Of a stretch of 64,000 bases of DNA, positions 52,096 to 59,965 are shown piece after piece. Under the pieces are notes generated by a model. It was not told where the DNA came from. It searched no databases and saw only the letters and a list, made by a program, of their open reading frames with translations. The position numbers were made by a program, and so were the translations under genes. Where the stretch lies: positions 1 through 64,000 of the forward strand of contig JBILGU010000011.1 of the NCBI GenBank assembly GCA_044350805.1. Direction: 5' to 3'. Each line of letters begins with the position of its first letter. Position 1 is the stretch's first letter. The stretch comes from UBA6136 sp044350805. GTDB lineage: Bacteria; Pseudomonadota; Gammaproteobacteria; Methylococcales; Methylococcaceae.

Positions 52096-52530
52096 ATGTT
52101 CTCAGTCCTTCTCAGCGGTAAATTGACCAAAGATCCTAAGCCTGGTGTTGGTAGGAACGGCCAGCCTTACTGCACTGCCTCGATTCGAGTGCCGGTTCAG
52201 GGGCAAAAAGAAGACGAGCCGGATTTTGCCTTCGCCAGCGTGATTGCTTTTGGCGAAGAGGCTGAAAAATTGTCGAGGTTGCTGATAGGTGATGCCGTTT
52301 CGGTGGCAGGATCTGCACGACTGTCCCAATGGGAGCGTGACGGCAGGCAGATGACCGGGCTGAATGTGACGGCATCTGGCATTCTGAGTGCCTATGACCG
52401 CCGTAAACGATCAGGCGAGTCTGAGAGGCAGAGCGATGACCAAGACCATACGTTGAGCTACGGTCGACTCGTAAACCCCAGCCAAAATCAGCCCGCAGAA
52501 GAGGACTTCAGTGATGACCTCAGATTCTGA
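52096..52530 (+). CDS. ssb: single-stranded DNA-binding protein
   Basis: 144 residues from ATG 52096. The OB-fold SSB domain has MFSVLLSGKLTKDPKPGVGR, YCTASIRVPVQGQKEDEPDF and the G-D-xVxVxGxAxxxxWxxxG core as GDAVSVAGSARLSQWERDGR. The tail ends in acidic DFSDDLRF rather than the usual DDxIPF. A mobile-element SSB acting with the primase and helicase. It is followed after eight bases by a hypothetical gene. Confidence 0.88.
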   Translation: MFSVLLSGKLTKDPKPGVGRNGQPYCTASIRVPVQGQKEDEPDFAFASVIAFGEEAEKLSRLLIGDAVSVAGSARLSQWERDGRQMTGLNVTASGILSAYDRRKRSGESERQSDDQDHTLSYGRLVNPSQNQPAEEDFSDDLRF

Positions 52531-52538
52531 CCGGACGC

Positions 52539-53150
52539 ATGATGGCAGCCAAGAAGGTCGAAATTTTGTCCCCAAGAAAAGCCAAAGCGAAAGGCGCTGA
52601 ACAATCAAGGTCAGCCTCTCTTGCAGACTTGATGGTGAACCAGCCCGTCGGGGCTGCGATGACGGTGCATAATCTCAATCAATGCAAGGTCGTTGAGCTA
52701 AGCGATCTTCGAGACGTCATCGCGGCAGCCTCCGAGCGAGTGGCTTCCGGTGACATGAGTGGGATCGAGAAGATGCTGGTAGCGCAGTCTATCGCCCTGG
52801 ACGCCATGTTTTATAGGCTCACTGAAAAGGCACTGACCTCCGAGTGCCAACAACACTTGGAGGGGTTTCTGAAGCTCGCCTTGCGGGCGCAGAACCAGTC
52901 TAGATCAACGGCAGAGACCCTCTCAGCAATTAAGAATCCGCCCGTGGTGTTTGCAAAGCAAATGAATGTGGCCCAGAACCAGCAGATTAATAGCGGTCTC
53001 TCGTATGCGGGGGAAACCCAAAACCCGCAGAACGAACTATTGGAGAAGACCCATGGCGAATGGCTGGACACCGGAACGCAGAAAACGTCAGGCCGAGTTG
53101 ATTCGGACTTGGCGCCCGTGGGAGCGATCAACGGGACCTCGGACCACTGA
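52539..53150 (+). CDS. island-encoded hypothetical protein
   Basis: 203 residues. A basic N terminus (KKVEILSPRKAKAKGAEQS) is followed by a helical core, CKVVELSDLRDVIAAASERV, then SGDMSGIEKMLVAQSIALDA and LTSECQQHLEGFLKLALRAQ, with a polar tail. No known domain, but the pattern is common in island cargo beside ssb. Its 3' end overlaps the next gene by 98 bases in another frame. Confidence 0.65.
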   Translation: MMAAKKVEILSPRKAKAKGAEQSRSASLADLMVNQPVGAAMTVHNLNQCKVVELSDLRDVIAAASERVASGDMSGIEKMLVAQSIALDAMFYRLTEKALTSECQQHLEGFLKLALRAQNQSRSTAETLSAIKNPPVVFAKQMNVAQNQQINSGLSYAGETQNPQNELLEKTHGEWLDTGTQKTSGRVDSDLAPVGAINGTSDH

Positions 53151-53256
53151 GGGGAAGGGCATCTCTTCCGGGAACGCCTGCAGAGGCGGCATGCGTCAAC
53201 TTCAGCGAGAGGTTGCACGATGTCTTGCTGAACATCGGCGGATACTCGGTACCTAA
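53053..53256 (+). CDS. small conserved basic protein overlapping the previous gene
   Basis: 67 residues from ATG 53053: ANGWTPERRKRQAELIRTWR, PWERSTGPRTTEGKGISSGN, ACRGGMRQLQREVARCLAEH. The W-xPERRxRQAxLIRxWxPWExSTGPxTxEGK signature is one I recognise as recurrent in proteobacterial islands. This confirms coding in this frame even though 98 bases overlap the 3' end of the upstream gene in a different frame. Function unknown. Confidence 0.7.
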   Translation: MANGWTPERRKRQAELIRTWRPWERSTGPRTTEGKGISSGNACRGGMRQLQREVARCLAEHRRILGT

Positions 53257-53618
53257 GCCTTTTCCGCAGCTACACTATCAGGGTGCTTTTACCGAATAGA
53301 AGCCTGACCATGACGAAATTTGCCAGAAGGGAGAATCATTCCGTGGAGCATGAAGGTTACTTCAAGGGTTTGTGTAGGTTCCGTGTAGAACCCTAGTGCT
53401 TTATGTGAGATAAGGCTCCCTAGTCTAGGTTCTTCCCTTGATAAGCAGGGCATCATGCTTACAATTCCGACCGCTCCCTCTCATGGATTAGCGGATTCAT
53501 AGAGGGCAAAGTAGGAGGGAAACCGCCAAGCGAGAAGTCAGCCCCATTCGCCTACCTCAAGTCAGACCGATGCCTGATAAAACAGGGCGATATCAGATTG
53601 TGTTCTTTAGAGCTTGGT
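53257..53618. other. intergenic, no gene seen
   Basis: Nothing recognised. It lies at the 3' ends of convergent transcripts. Confidence 0.4.
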
Positions 53619-53942
53619 TTAAGCTCGTTTGAGTGTCCTACGACACCAAACGAAGAAATATATTTGGTAGCAAAGGATTAAGTACGCGTCCCAGCTGTCG
53701 AGTCTGAACGCACCACTAAAAAAAAGGGGCAGATCGACAAGAATTAGGCCTATGGATAAGAGGATTCCGATGGGTTTAATCCAAAATCCTAGCAAAAATA
53801 GCAGCAGGCCCCCCATCCCAAAATGCCCACTTGGAGTTGATGTGGCAGGGTCAGGATTGAGTAGAAAGTTGGTTTCATAAGCGGTTTTTATTGCCTCACC
53901 TAGGAAAAATAGTTCGTAAGGAAAGGTTACAACATCAATCAT
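53619..53942 (-). CDS. membrane protein (hypothetical)
   Basis: 107 residues from ATG 53942, overlapping the upstream stop by four bases: MIDVVTFPYELFFLGEAIKT, then GMGGLLLFLLGFWIKPIGIL, LSIGLILVDLPLFFSGAF and a C-terminal YQIYFFVWCRR. Three TM helices. It forms a two-gene unit with the zinc-ribbon membrane protein. No family recognised. Confidence 0.65.
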   Translation of the reverse strand: MIDVVTFPYELFFLGEAIKTAYETNFLLNPDPATSTPSGHFGMGGLLLFLLGFWIKPIGILLSIGLILVDLPLFFSGAFRLDSWDAYLILCYQIYFFVWCRRTLKRA

Positions 53943-54211
53943 TTCCGCTTTTCCAGTGGTACCAGGCGAAACCACAATGCGAATGTGGCTATGAGAACAA
54001 ACACCAATATGAAGATAGAAATTTTGGAGTACCCCGAGAGAATAAGAGCGCTGAAAGCAATGAAGAACGGAGAGATGGCGAGAAAAGATCGGCCATAAGG
54101 AATGCCTACTTTGCCACCGCATTCTTTACATCTTGTTGGAGCAGCCGGGCCGAGAGTGATCCTGCGGAATGAGGAGATACTTGGCTTATTGCAATGTGGA
54201 CAAATGTGCAT
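53939..54211 (-). CDS. zinc-ribbon two-TM membrane protein
   Basis: 90 residues. The N-terminal zinc ribbon is MHICPHCNKPS plus CKECGGKVG (two CxxC pairs), followed by two TM helices (FLAISPFFIAFSALILSGYS and ISIFILVFVLIATFALWFRL). A common DUF-type envelope or membrane protein in proteobacteria. Coupled to the next gene by ATGA. Confidence 0.7.
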   Translation of the reverse strand: MHICPHCNKPSISSFRRITLGPAAPTRCKECGGKVGIPYGRSFLAISPFFIAFSALILSGYSKISIFILVFVLIATFALWFRLVPLEKRK

Positions 54212-54336
54212 CGTCTACCTACCTTGATCTAGATTGTTTCTGGCGTTAGCTGGATTTAGGTCGATTAGAAGCATTTAATTGATTGTGGTCAAACGGTTAG
54301 GTGCGGATTAGTGTGAACGATCTTTCAAAGCCGCGG

Positions 54337-54705
54337 TTATTTGATCATCTCCGTCCAAAGGCACAAAGACGCACAAGCCACCTTAGCGGTGGTTTTTTTA
54401 TGACTGGAAAGTGATCCTGATCTGGACGCCGACTTATTATCTACGGGCGCAGAAACCACATTTTCAACGGGACGTTGGCCAGTGATGTTTTCGATGATGG
54501 TGGGTTGATCAAGCATGATCAAGGTCGATACCGGATTGTATTCGTCTTGCCAACCGAGGATGACGTTCTCCGCAAGATCGAAATTTGCTCGGATCGGCGT
54601 TCCAAGAGCTTTTCTTTCTCCCTGATTCGAAATAAAAACGCCAACTAGTGCGCCGCTATTGCCTATCGTCCACGCCGAGTCAAATCCAACGATCAGCTTG
54701 CCCAT
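54337..54705 (-). pseudogene. DUF429-like predicted nuclease, truncated
   Basis: The frame from ATG 54705, MGKLIVGFDSAWTIGNSGAL, then VILGWQDEYNPVSTLIMLDQ and PTIIENITGQRPVENVVSAP, fits the start of DUF429 RNase-H-like proteins (usually about 230 residues). After NVVSAPV the sequence changes character and stops 40 residues on, beside a hairpin (CCACC/GGTGG, T-run, 54378-54399). Probably frameshifted or truncated. Confidence 0.6.
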
Positions 54706-54765
54706 TTTGTTCGAAATCCTCACTTGAGGATGTATGCTTCAGCGATACTACAGAAGCAAAGGGTT

Positions 54766-55200
54766 ATGCCACTGAATGCAGAAAATAAGCCCACTTTTCG
54801 ACTGGGAGAGCCGTTGACTGTTATCCGCGTCTTAGCAGCCGTGATTGAAAAAGACGGTAAGTGGCTCTTAGGTAAAAGGCCCCCTCAGAAGCGCCATGGC
54901 GGGCTTTGGGAGTTTCCGGGAGGAAAGTACGAAATGGGTGAGACCACTTTCGATGTGGCCGCTAGGGAGCTTGCAGAGGAGATGGCTGTCGATGTCTTGC
55001 GTGTCGGAGAGATCTTGCTCCGATCCGGGGATCTGGGATCCACGTACATCATCGAGTTTACAGAGGTCCTCATTGATGGGGTCCCCACCGCGCTTGAACA
55101 TGAGGCCATTGGCTGGTTCGATCTAGAGGAGATGAAGGCACTTGAGCTGGCTCCATCGGATCTCATGTTTTCAGATTTTTTGAGGAACCGGGGTGGCTGA
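54766..55200 (+). CDS. Nudix hydrolase, MutT/8-oxo-dGTPase-like
   Basis: 144 residues from ATG 54766. TVIRVLAAVIEKDGKWLLGK opens a MutT-like domain; the Nudix box is GGKYEMGETTFDVAARELAE, then EM (Gx5Ex7REUxEE), with the catalytic Glu residues intact. The family hydrolyses nucleoside diphosphates such as 8-oxo-dGTP. Its end overlaps the start of the SRA-HNH endonuclease gene by eight bases, so it may be part of a defence unit rather than a housekeeping MutT. Confidence 0.85.
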   Translation: MPLNAENKPTFRLGEPLTVIRVLAAVIEKDGKWLLGKRPPQKRHGGLWEFPGGKYEMGETTFDVAARELAEEMAVDVLRVGEILLRSGDLGSTYIIEFTEVLIDGVPTALEHEAIGWFDLEEMKALELAPSDLMFSDFLRNRGG

Positions 55201-56017
55201 ACAATTCGATCTCATTCCCGGTGGCGTCTATAAGCGTACACGCCTCCATGAGAGGTTCGGAGGACAGCGTCAGGGGGGTATCAGTACTCCGGCCGACGCG
55301 CCGCTAGTTTTGCTGTTCTCAAACGATTCTGGGGCTGTTTACGGCTACACAGATGGTTTTCAGTCGGATGGTAGTTTCTGCTACACCGGTGAAGGGCAGG
55401 TCGGTGACATGGCCTTCGTTCGGGGAAATAGGGCTGTTCTTGAACATCGGCTCGATGGACGCCAATTGCATCTCTTCGAGCAGGCGGACAAAGCAGCACA
55501 CGTACGCTACCTGGGAGAGGTTGAGTACCTGGATCACCATGAAACACTCGGACCCGACAAGAATGGTGATACAAGGAAGGTTATTGTATTTGCTCTCGGG
55601 ATGGTTGCACCTCAATCAATCGAGGTCGACGATCAACTGGATAATCTCAAGAAGCTCAGTCAGTGCAGCATAGCGGAACTAAGAAAAGCGGCACTGGCGA
55701 ACAGCGGATCAAAGGCGAGCTATCAGGAGCGCGCGGCGTTGGTTCGTTATCGGAGTGAGGCGGTCAAGCTTTATGTTCGGAAACGCGCTGGTGGAATTTG
55801 TGAGGCGTGCAAGCAACCTGCTCCGTTCCGTACGAAGAAGGGGGAACCCTATTTGGAGCCTCATCACACGACACGCCTGGCCGACGGTGGTCCGGATCAT
55901 CCACGACACGTAGCGGCAATTTGCCCCACCTGCCATCGCAGGATTCACTCTGGGGTCGATGGTAATGAGATCAATGCTGCGCTTGAGGGCTACCTGGCAA
56001 GCATCGAAATTGGTTAA
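55193..56017 (+). CDS. ScoMcrA-like SRA-HNH endonuclease (type IV restriction)
   Basis: 274 residues from GTG 55193. The N-terminal half (FDLIPGGVYKRTRLHERFGG, QRQGGISTPADAPLVLLFSN, EGQVGDMAFVRGNRAVLEH) matches the SRA-like domain of ScoMcrA-type enzymes that read modified DNA. The C-terminal HNH domain has GGICEACKQPAPF, YLEPHHTTRLADGGPDHPRH and VAAICPTCHRRIHSG, with the Cys4 zinc and HH catalytic pair intact. It would cleave DNA bearing modified cytosine or phosphorothioate. Coupled to a Nudix gene. Defence island context is strong. Confidence 0.85.
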   Translation: MAEQFDLIPGGVYKRTRLHERFGGQRQGGISTPADAPLVLLFSNDSGAVYGYTDGFQSDGSFCYTGEGQVGDMAFVRGNRAVLEHRLDGRQLHLFEQADKAAHVRYLGEVEYLDHHETLGPDKNGDTRKVIVFALGMVAPQSIEVDDQLDNLKKLSQCSIAELRKAALANSGSKASYQERAALVRYRSEAVKLYVRKRAGGICEACKQPAPFRTKKGEPYLEPHHTTRLADGGPDHPRHVAAICPTCHRRIHSGVDGNEINAALEGYLASIEIG

Positions 56018-56101
56018 TGGGCTTAGTAGCCTCACCGCTAGAGAGAACTTAAAGACTCTGCCCCAATCATGCCTTAGTCACATAGCCCGCCCATTCTCCA
56101 C

Positions 56102-56824
56102 TCAGCGGATTTGCCTGAAACTATTGACATAGATCGATATATCAGCGGCATTATTAATGGTGAACCTCTTTCCTTCGATTCGGACGGTAAGACTCAAGCT
56201 CTCGCCACCCCTAATAACATTAGTACCCATGAAGGTGCTTATTTGAGAGCTTGGCATCACAATGTAATCGCACCGCTTGTCGCGACGCAGGACTAAAACA
56301 TAAAAAGTGGAGCCAGAATCATTGGCCTCAAAAGACTTTTTCTTTATGGTAAATCTAAATAAGCCATCCTTTGATGTGGCCGTTTTTACCTGAACATGGT
56401 AATACTTGTTTTTTTCATCAGCAGCGATAATGTCAATGCCTTTGTCCACTGACATTAATGAAACATTAAAGCCCCTGAATAACAGCTCCGACATAACAGC
56501 ATATTCGCCGCCGCGTCCTACGTAACCTGTGTCTGAGACGTCTTCTAGTTCCGGAGGGAAGTTTGTCTCAATCGGCTGCGATCTTCCCCGCTTTAACTTG
56601 TAAACGCCACGCTTAAAGCCACCCGCGCTATTTTTTACCCTGGTAAAGGGTGAATCCTTTCGCTTAACGCTTGATGAGAGAGATGAGGATAGCTTTGCCA
56701 CAAGCGAGTCCTGGGATACCCCCTTGATCAACTCCCTGGAAATTGCATTGGCGGCAATCTCATGGACCGTCATTTCTGTCTTGACGTCTGAAAGTATAGT
56801 GATCGCCAAATCTATGGTTTTCAT
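56102..56824 (-). CDS. HARE-HTH plus nuclease-like protein
   Basis: 240 residues. The N-terminal HARE-HTH (residues 1-75) has LAITILSDVKTEMTVHEIAA and FKRGVYKLKRG. The C-terminal domain has GGEYAVMSELLFRGFNVSLM, then DKGIDIIAADEKNKYYHVQV and KTAT, a PD-(D/E)xK-like pattern (E...D...QVK). HARE-HTH modules often link DNA binding to restriction or modified-base recognition. A DNA-targeting defence nuclease is inferred. Confidence 0.72.
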   Translation of the reverse strand: MKTIDLAITILSDVKTEMTVHEIAANAISRELIKGVSQDSLVAKLSSSLSSSVKRKDSPFTRVKNSAGGFKRGVYKLKRGRSQPIETNFPPELEDVSDTGYVGRGGEYAVMSELLFRGFNVSLMSVDKGIDIIAADEKNKYYHVQVKTATSKDGLFRFTIKKKSFEANDSGSTFYVLVLRRDKRCDYIVMPSSQISTFMGTNVIRGGESLSLTVRIEGKRFTINNAADISIYVNSFRQIR

Positions 56825-56828
56825 ATGA

Positions 56829-57101
56829 TCAGTTTTCCGCCCTTACTGAGTAACCCCGTTGCCTCATGCAATCCTCATATCGTGAGTCCTTAATTCCCCG
56901 ACAAATTGGGGCGCCTACACCGCAAAAAAGTACAGATGAAAGGGTATTGATTTGGCTGGCTTGGTAGCACTGCATTGAGTCAATCGTCTGACCCTGTGCG
57001 TTCTTCCCCTGTGGCGCCGTTTCAATCTTGTAATGCGTTTGTGCGCATCCGCTCAAAACCATCCCGGCAACGAATGGCGTCAAGCTTTTCAAAAGCTCCA
57101 T
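56829..57101 (-). CDS. small lipoprotein, tandem paralogue 1
   Basis: 90 residues. LTPFVAGMVLSGC with lipobox Cys, then YKIETAPQGKNAQGQTIDSM and a C-terminal SRYEDCMRQRGYSV. It is paralogous to the next gene (shared APxGK...Q..DSxQC and SRYxDCMxxxGY). Such phage or island lipoproteins may act at the outer membrane, for example in exclusion. Starts at the stop of its neighbour. Confidence 0.7.
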   Translation of the reverse strand: MELLKSLTPFVAGMVLSGCAQTHYKIETAPQGKNAQGQTIDSMQCYQASQINTLSSVLFCGVGAPICRGIKDSRYEDCMRQRGYSVRAEN

Positions 57102-57355
57102 CAGTCTTTCTCCTTAACCGTGTATCCGAGAGCATTCATGCAATCCTGGTAACGGCTTTTGGCCATGTTGTGGTAAATCGCGTTTCCAACACCATATAAC
57201 CAGGGGCCACTAACTTGGCTTTGTTGGCTGCATTGAGTGCTGTCGAGTTTTTGTTGGTCCGTCGTTTTGCCCGTGGGCGCTTTGACGATGTTGAATTGCG
57301 CGGGCGCACAGGCGCTCAAAAGGATTCCCGCAGTGATTAAGGTTGGAAGTTTCAT
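57101..57355 (-). CDS. small lipoprotein, tandem paralogue 2
   Basis: 84 residues: LPTLITAGILLSAC lipobox, then FNIVKAPTGKTTDQQKLDST and SRYQDCMNALGYTV. It overlaps the preceding paralogue by one base. The four-Cys pattern is conserved between the pair, indicating a duplication under selection. Confidence 0.7.
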   Translation of the reverse strand: MKLPTLITAGILLSACAPAQFNIVKAPTGKTTDQQKLDSTQCSQQSQVSGPWLYGVGNAIYHNMAKSRYQDCMNALGYTVKEKD

Positions 57356-57475
57356 CCGAATCGCCCCCGCGATGTGGTTTATTGGAGGGCATAATTGTAG
57401 TCTATATGCCGTGGCTTAATAAGCGTGGCCCTGATTGACTCTTAAACGAAGACTAACCCTTTGTGCGAGGGGGTT

Positions 57476-57715
57476 ATGTCACTGGAAGACAATCAGATTC
57501 TGCGGGCTGCTTTGAGTCGGAATATCCGGAATCTCAGGAAAGCTCAGGGACTAGCGCAAGAGCGGCTTGGTCTTGAAGCTGGAGTTGATCGGACGTTTGT
57601 GTCTAAGTTGGAGCGTGAGATCGGTAATCCCACCTTGGATATCTTGGTTAAGATTGCTAATAGGCTTGGTGTTCGAGTGGTGGATTTGCTCGAAATAAAG
57701 CCTGAAGACGACTAG
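57476..57715 (+). CDS. XRE-family transcriptional regulator
   Basis: 79 residues from ATG 57476. The HTH is LSRNIRNLRKAQGLAQERLG, then LEAGVDRTFVSKLEREIGNP, followed by a small dimerisation end. The size and position (before DUF4145 and the type I restriction genes) suit a controller protein of the restriction locus. That role is inferred. Confidence 0.8.
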   Translation: MSLEDNQILRAALSRNIRNLRKAQGLAQERLGLEAGVDRTFVSKLEREIGNPTLDILVKIANRLGVRVVDLLEIKPEDD

Positions 57716-57725
57716 CAAATGATTA

Positions 57726-58433
57726 ATGTGGCCAAGGTTCAAATTATTCAGAGGCGGGAAATTGCAAACTCAAGACGCTCCCACTGATCGCCTAATTAAA
57801 TGCAATTGTTGTGGGCGAGAAACTCGCCACCATTCTGTTTCGATAGTAAGGAAGGTGAGAGATGAGGGGCCTTCGCATTACCCAATAGATGTTGTGACAA
57901 CTTGGGTGCTTTGGCAGTGCCAAGGGTGCGAAGAGGTGGCGATGCAGCGATCTGTTTGGCACTCTGAAATGGATTTTGCTGATGGCTTTGATGAAGGCGA
58001 TTTCTTCCCGCCGAGGGCTGTAAGGAAACTTCCAGAATGGATTCAGCGACAAGAGGTATCTCGATACTCAGCCCTCTTGGTGGAAATCTACTCTGCACTG
58101 ACTATGCGCTCCTACAGGCTGGCTATGATGGGGTCACGAGCGCTGATTGATCTCATCCTTAGATCCTCTGTCGGGGATAAAGGTAATTTCACTCTTGGGT
58201 TGGACGCTTTTGTTAAAGAGGGTTTGATTACGGAAAAGCAAAGGGATGTACTTATTGCTGCCATTGACGCAGGACATGCCGCAGCTCATAGATCTCATGT
58301 CCCAAAACAAAGGGAAGTCGAAATAGTCTTGGACATAATAGAGAACTTAATCTACGCCGAGGTCTCCGTGAGAGATGCTGAATTGTTGAAAGCGAGAACA
58401 CCGAAGAGAAAGACGTTTACAAAGATTCAATAA
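57726..58433 (+). CDS. DUF4145-family protein
   Basis: 235 residues. CNCCGRETRHHSVSI and LWQCQGCEEVAM form an N-terminal zinc ribbon. The helical DUF4145 domain has SALTMRSYRLAMMGSRALID and EKQRDVLIAAIDAGHAAAHR (the HAAAHR motif). DUF4145 is repeatedly found fused to or next to restriction endonucleases. It lies 11 bases after the XRE gene and 77 bases before hsdM, so it is likely part of the defence unit. Confidence 0.75.
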   Translation: MWPRFKLFRGGKLQTQDAPTDRLIKCNCCGRETRHHSVSIVRKVRDEGPSHYPIDVVTTWVLWQCQGCEEVAMQRSVWHSEMDFADGFDEGDFFPPRAVRKLPEWIQRQEVSRYSALLVEIYSALTMRSYRLAMMGSRALIDLILRSSVGDKGNFTLGLDAFVKEGLITEKQRDVLIAAIDAGHAAAHRSHVPKQREVEIVLDIIENLIYAEVSVRDAELLKARTPKRKTFTKIQ

Positions 58434-58510
58434 TTACGTTTCATTTTTCCCTGTGCAGACGTTTCAAGTAGAGTAAGCAGTTTGGTAATCCACCTCAAAT
58501 TGCTGATCCA

Positions 58511-59965
58511 ATGTTTGAACAAGCCTTCAAGAATATTGACGCTGACCTTCGTAACGAGGCTGGCTGCACTACAGAACTCGACTACACCGAACAGACCTCC
58601 TGGCTCCTGTTCCTGAAGTACCTAGATGGCTTGGAGCAGGACAAGGCCCTGGAGGCCGAACTGGATGGTAAGCAGTACGCCTACATACTTGATGAACCCT
58701 TCCGCTGGTCATCATGGGCTGCGCCCAAGGACGAGAATGGCAATCTCGACCACAACAAGGCGAAGACCGGAGATGATCTCCACGAGTTTGTGGATCTTTC
58801 GCTATTCCCCTACCTCAAAGGCTTTAAGTTGAGGGCTACCGGCCCGAACACTATCGAATACAAGATAGGCGAGATTTTTGGGGAGATCAAAAACAAGATC
58901 CAAAGCGGCTATACCCTGCGAGAGATCATTGACCACATCGATCAACTGCGCTTCCGTTCACAGGCCGAGAAGCACGAACTCTCGCACCTGTATGAAGCCA
59001 AAATCAAAAACATGGGTAACGCTGGCCGAAACGGCGGCGAATACTACACCCCACGCCCCCTTATTCGGGCGATGGTCCAGGTGGTGCAACCCAAGATTGG
59101 CGAACGCATCTATGACGGAGCCTGCGGCTCTGCGGGCTTCCTCTGCGAGTCTTTCGATTATCTGCGGGGGCAGGAGGGTCTGACAGCAGACAATCTCAGA
59201 ACCCTTCAGGAGCGCACCTTCTATGGCAAGGAGAAGAAGCCCCTTGCCTATGTGATTGCGATCATGAACATGATCCTTCACGGCATTGAAGCGCCGAACA
59301 TCATGCACACCAACACCCTGACTGAAAACCTAGCGGACATTCAGGACAAGGACAGGATGGACGTAATCCTCGCAAATCCTCCTTTCGGGGGAGGTGAGCG
59401 TAAGGAGGTGCAGCACAATTTTCCGATCCGTACTGGCGAGACAGCATTCCTCTTCTTGCAGCACTTCATCAAGATGCTCAAGGCTGGGGGGCGGGCAGCG
59501 GTGGTCATCAAGAACACATTCCTGTCGAACACCGACAACGCTTCAGTCAGCCTTCGAAAGTTACTTCTGGAATCCTGCAATCTGCATACGGTACTGGATT
59601 GTCCTGGTGGCACGTTTCAGGGGGCGGGCGTCAAAACTGTTGTGCTGTTTTTCGAGAAAGGAACGCCGACACGAAATGTCTGGTACTACCAGCTCGACCC
59701 CGGTCGCAACCTCGGCAAAACTAACCCGCTCAACGACGCTGACCTGGCCGAGTTTGTCGAACTGCAAAAGACCCAGGCCGATTCCGATAAAAGCTGGCGC
59801 ATCGATATCGCATCGATCGATACCACCACCTACGACCTGTCGGTGAAGAACCCGAACGGAGGGGAGGCAGTCATTCACCGCAGTCCGCAGGAGATCATGG
59901 ACGAGATTGCCGCACTGGATGCTGAGAGCGCGGAAGTGCTGGCGAAGATCAGGTCGTTGCTATGA
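58511..59965 (+). CDS. hsdM: type I restriction-modification N6-adenine methyltransferase, HsdM
   Basis: 484 residues. The N-terminal HsdM_N helical domain has EAGCTTELDYTEQTSWLLFL. Motif I (SAM binding) is IGERIYDGACGSAGFLCES, and motif IV is NPPFGGGERKE in DVILANPPFGGG, characteristic of gamma-class N6-adenine methylases. GGEYYTPRPLIRAMVQVV precedes motif I as usual. With HsdS it methylates the recognition site. It overlaps hsdS by four bases. Confidence 0.93.
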   Translation: MFEQAFKNIDADLRNEAGCTTELDYTEQTSWLLFLKYLDGLEQDKALEAELDGKQYAYILDEPFRWSSWAAPKDENGNLDHNKAKTGDDLHEFVDLSLFPYLKGFKLRATGPNTIEYKIGEIFGEIKNKIQSGYTLREIIDHIDQLRFRSQAEKHELSHLYEAKIKNMGNAGRNGGEYYTPRPLIRAMVQVVQPKIGERIYDGACGSAGFLCESFDYLRGQEGLTADNLRTLQERTFYGKEKKPLAYVIAIMNMILHGIEAPNIMHTNTLTENLADIQDKDRMDVILANPPFGGGERKEVQHNFPIRTGETAFLFLQHFIKMLKAGGRAAVVIKNTFLSNTDNASVSLRKLLLESCNLHTVLDCPGGTFQGAGVKTVVLFFEKGTPTRNVWYYQLDPGRNLGKTNPLNDADLAEFVELQKTQADSDKSWRIDIASIDTTTYDLSVKNPNGGEAVIHRSPQEIMDEIAALDAESAEVLAKIRSLL

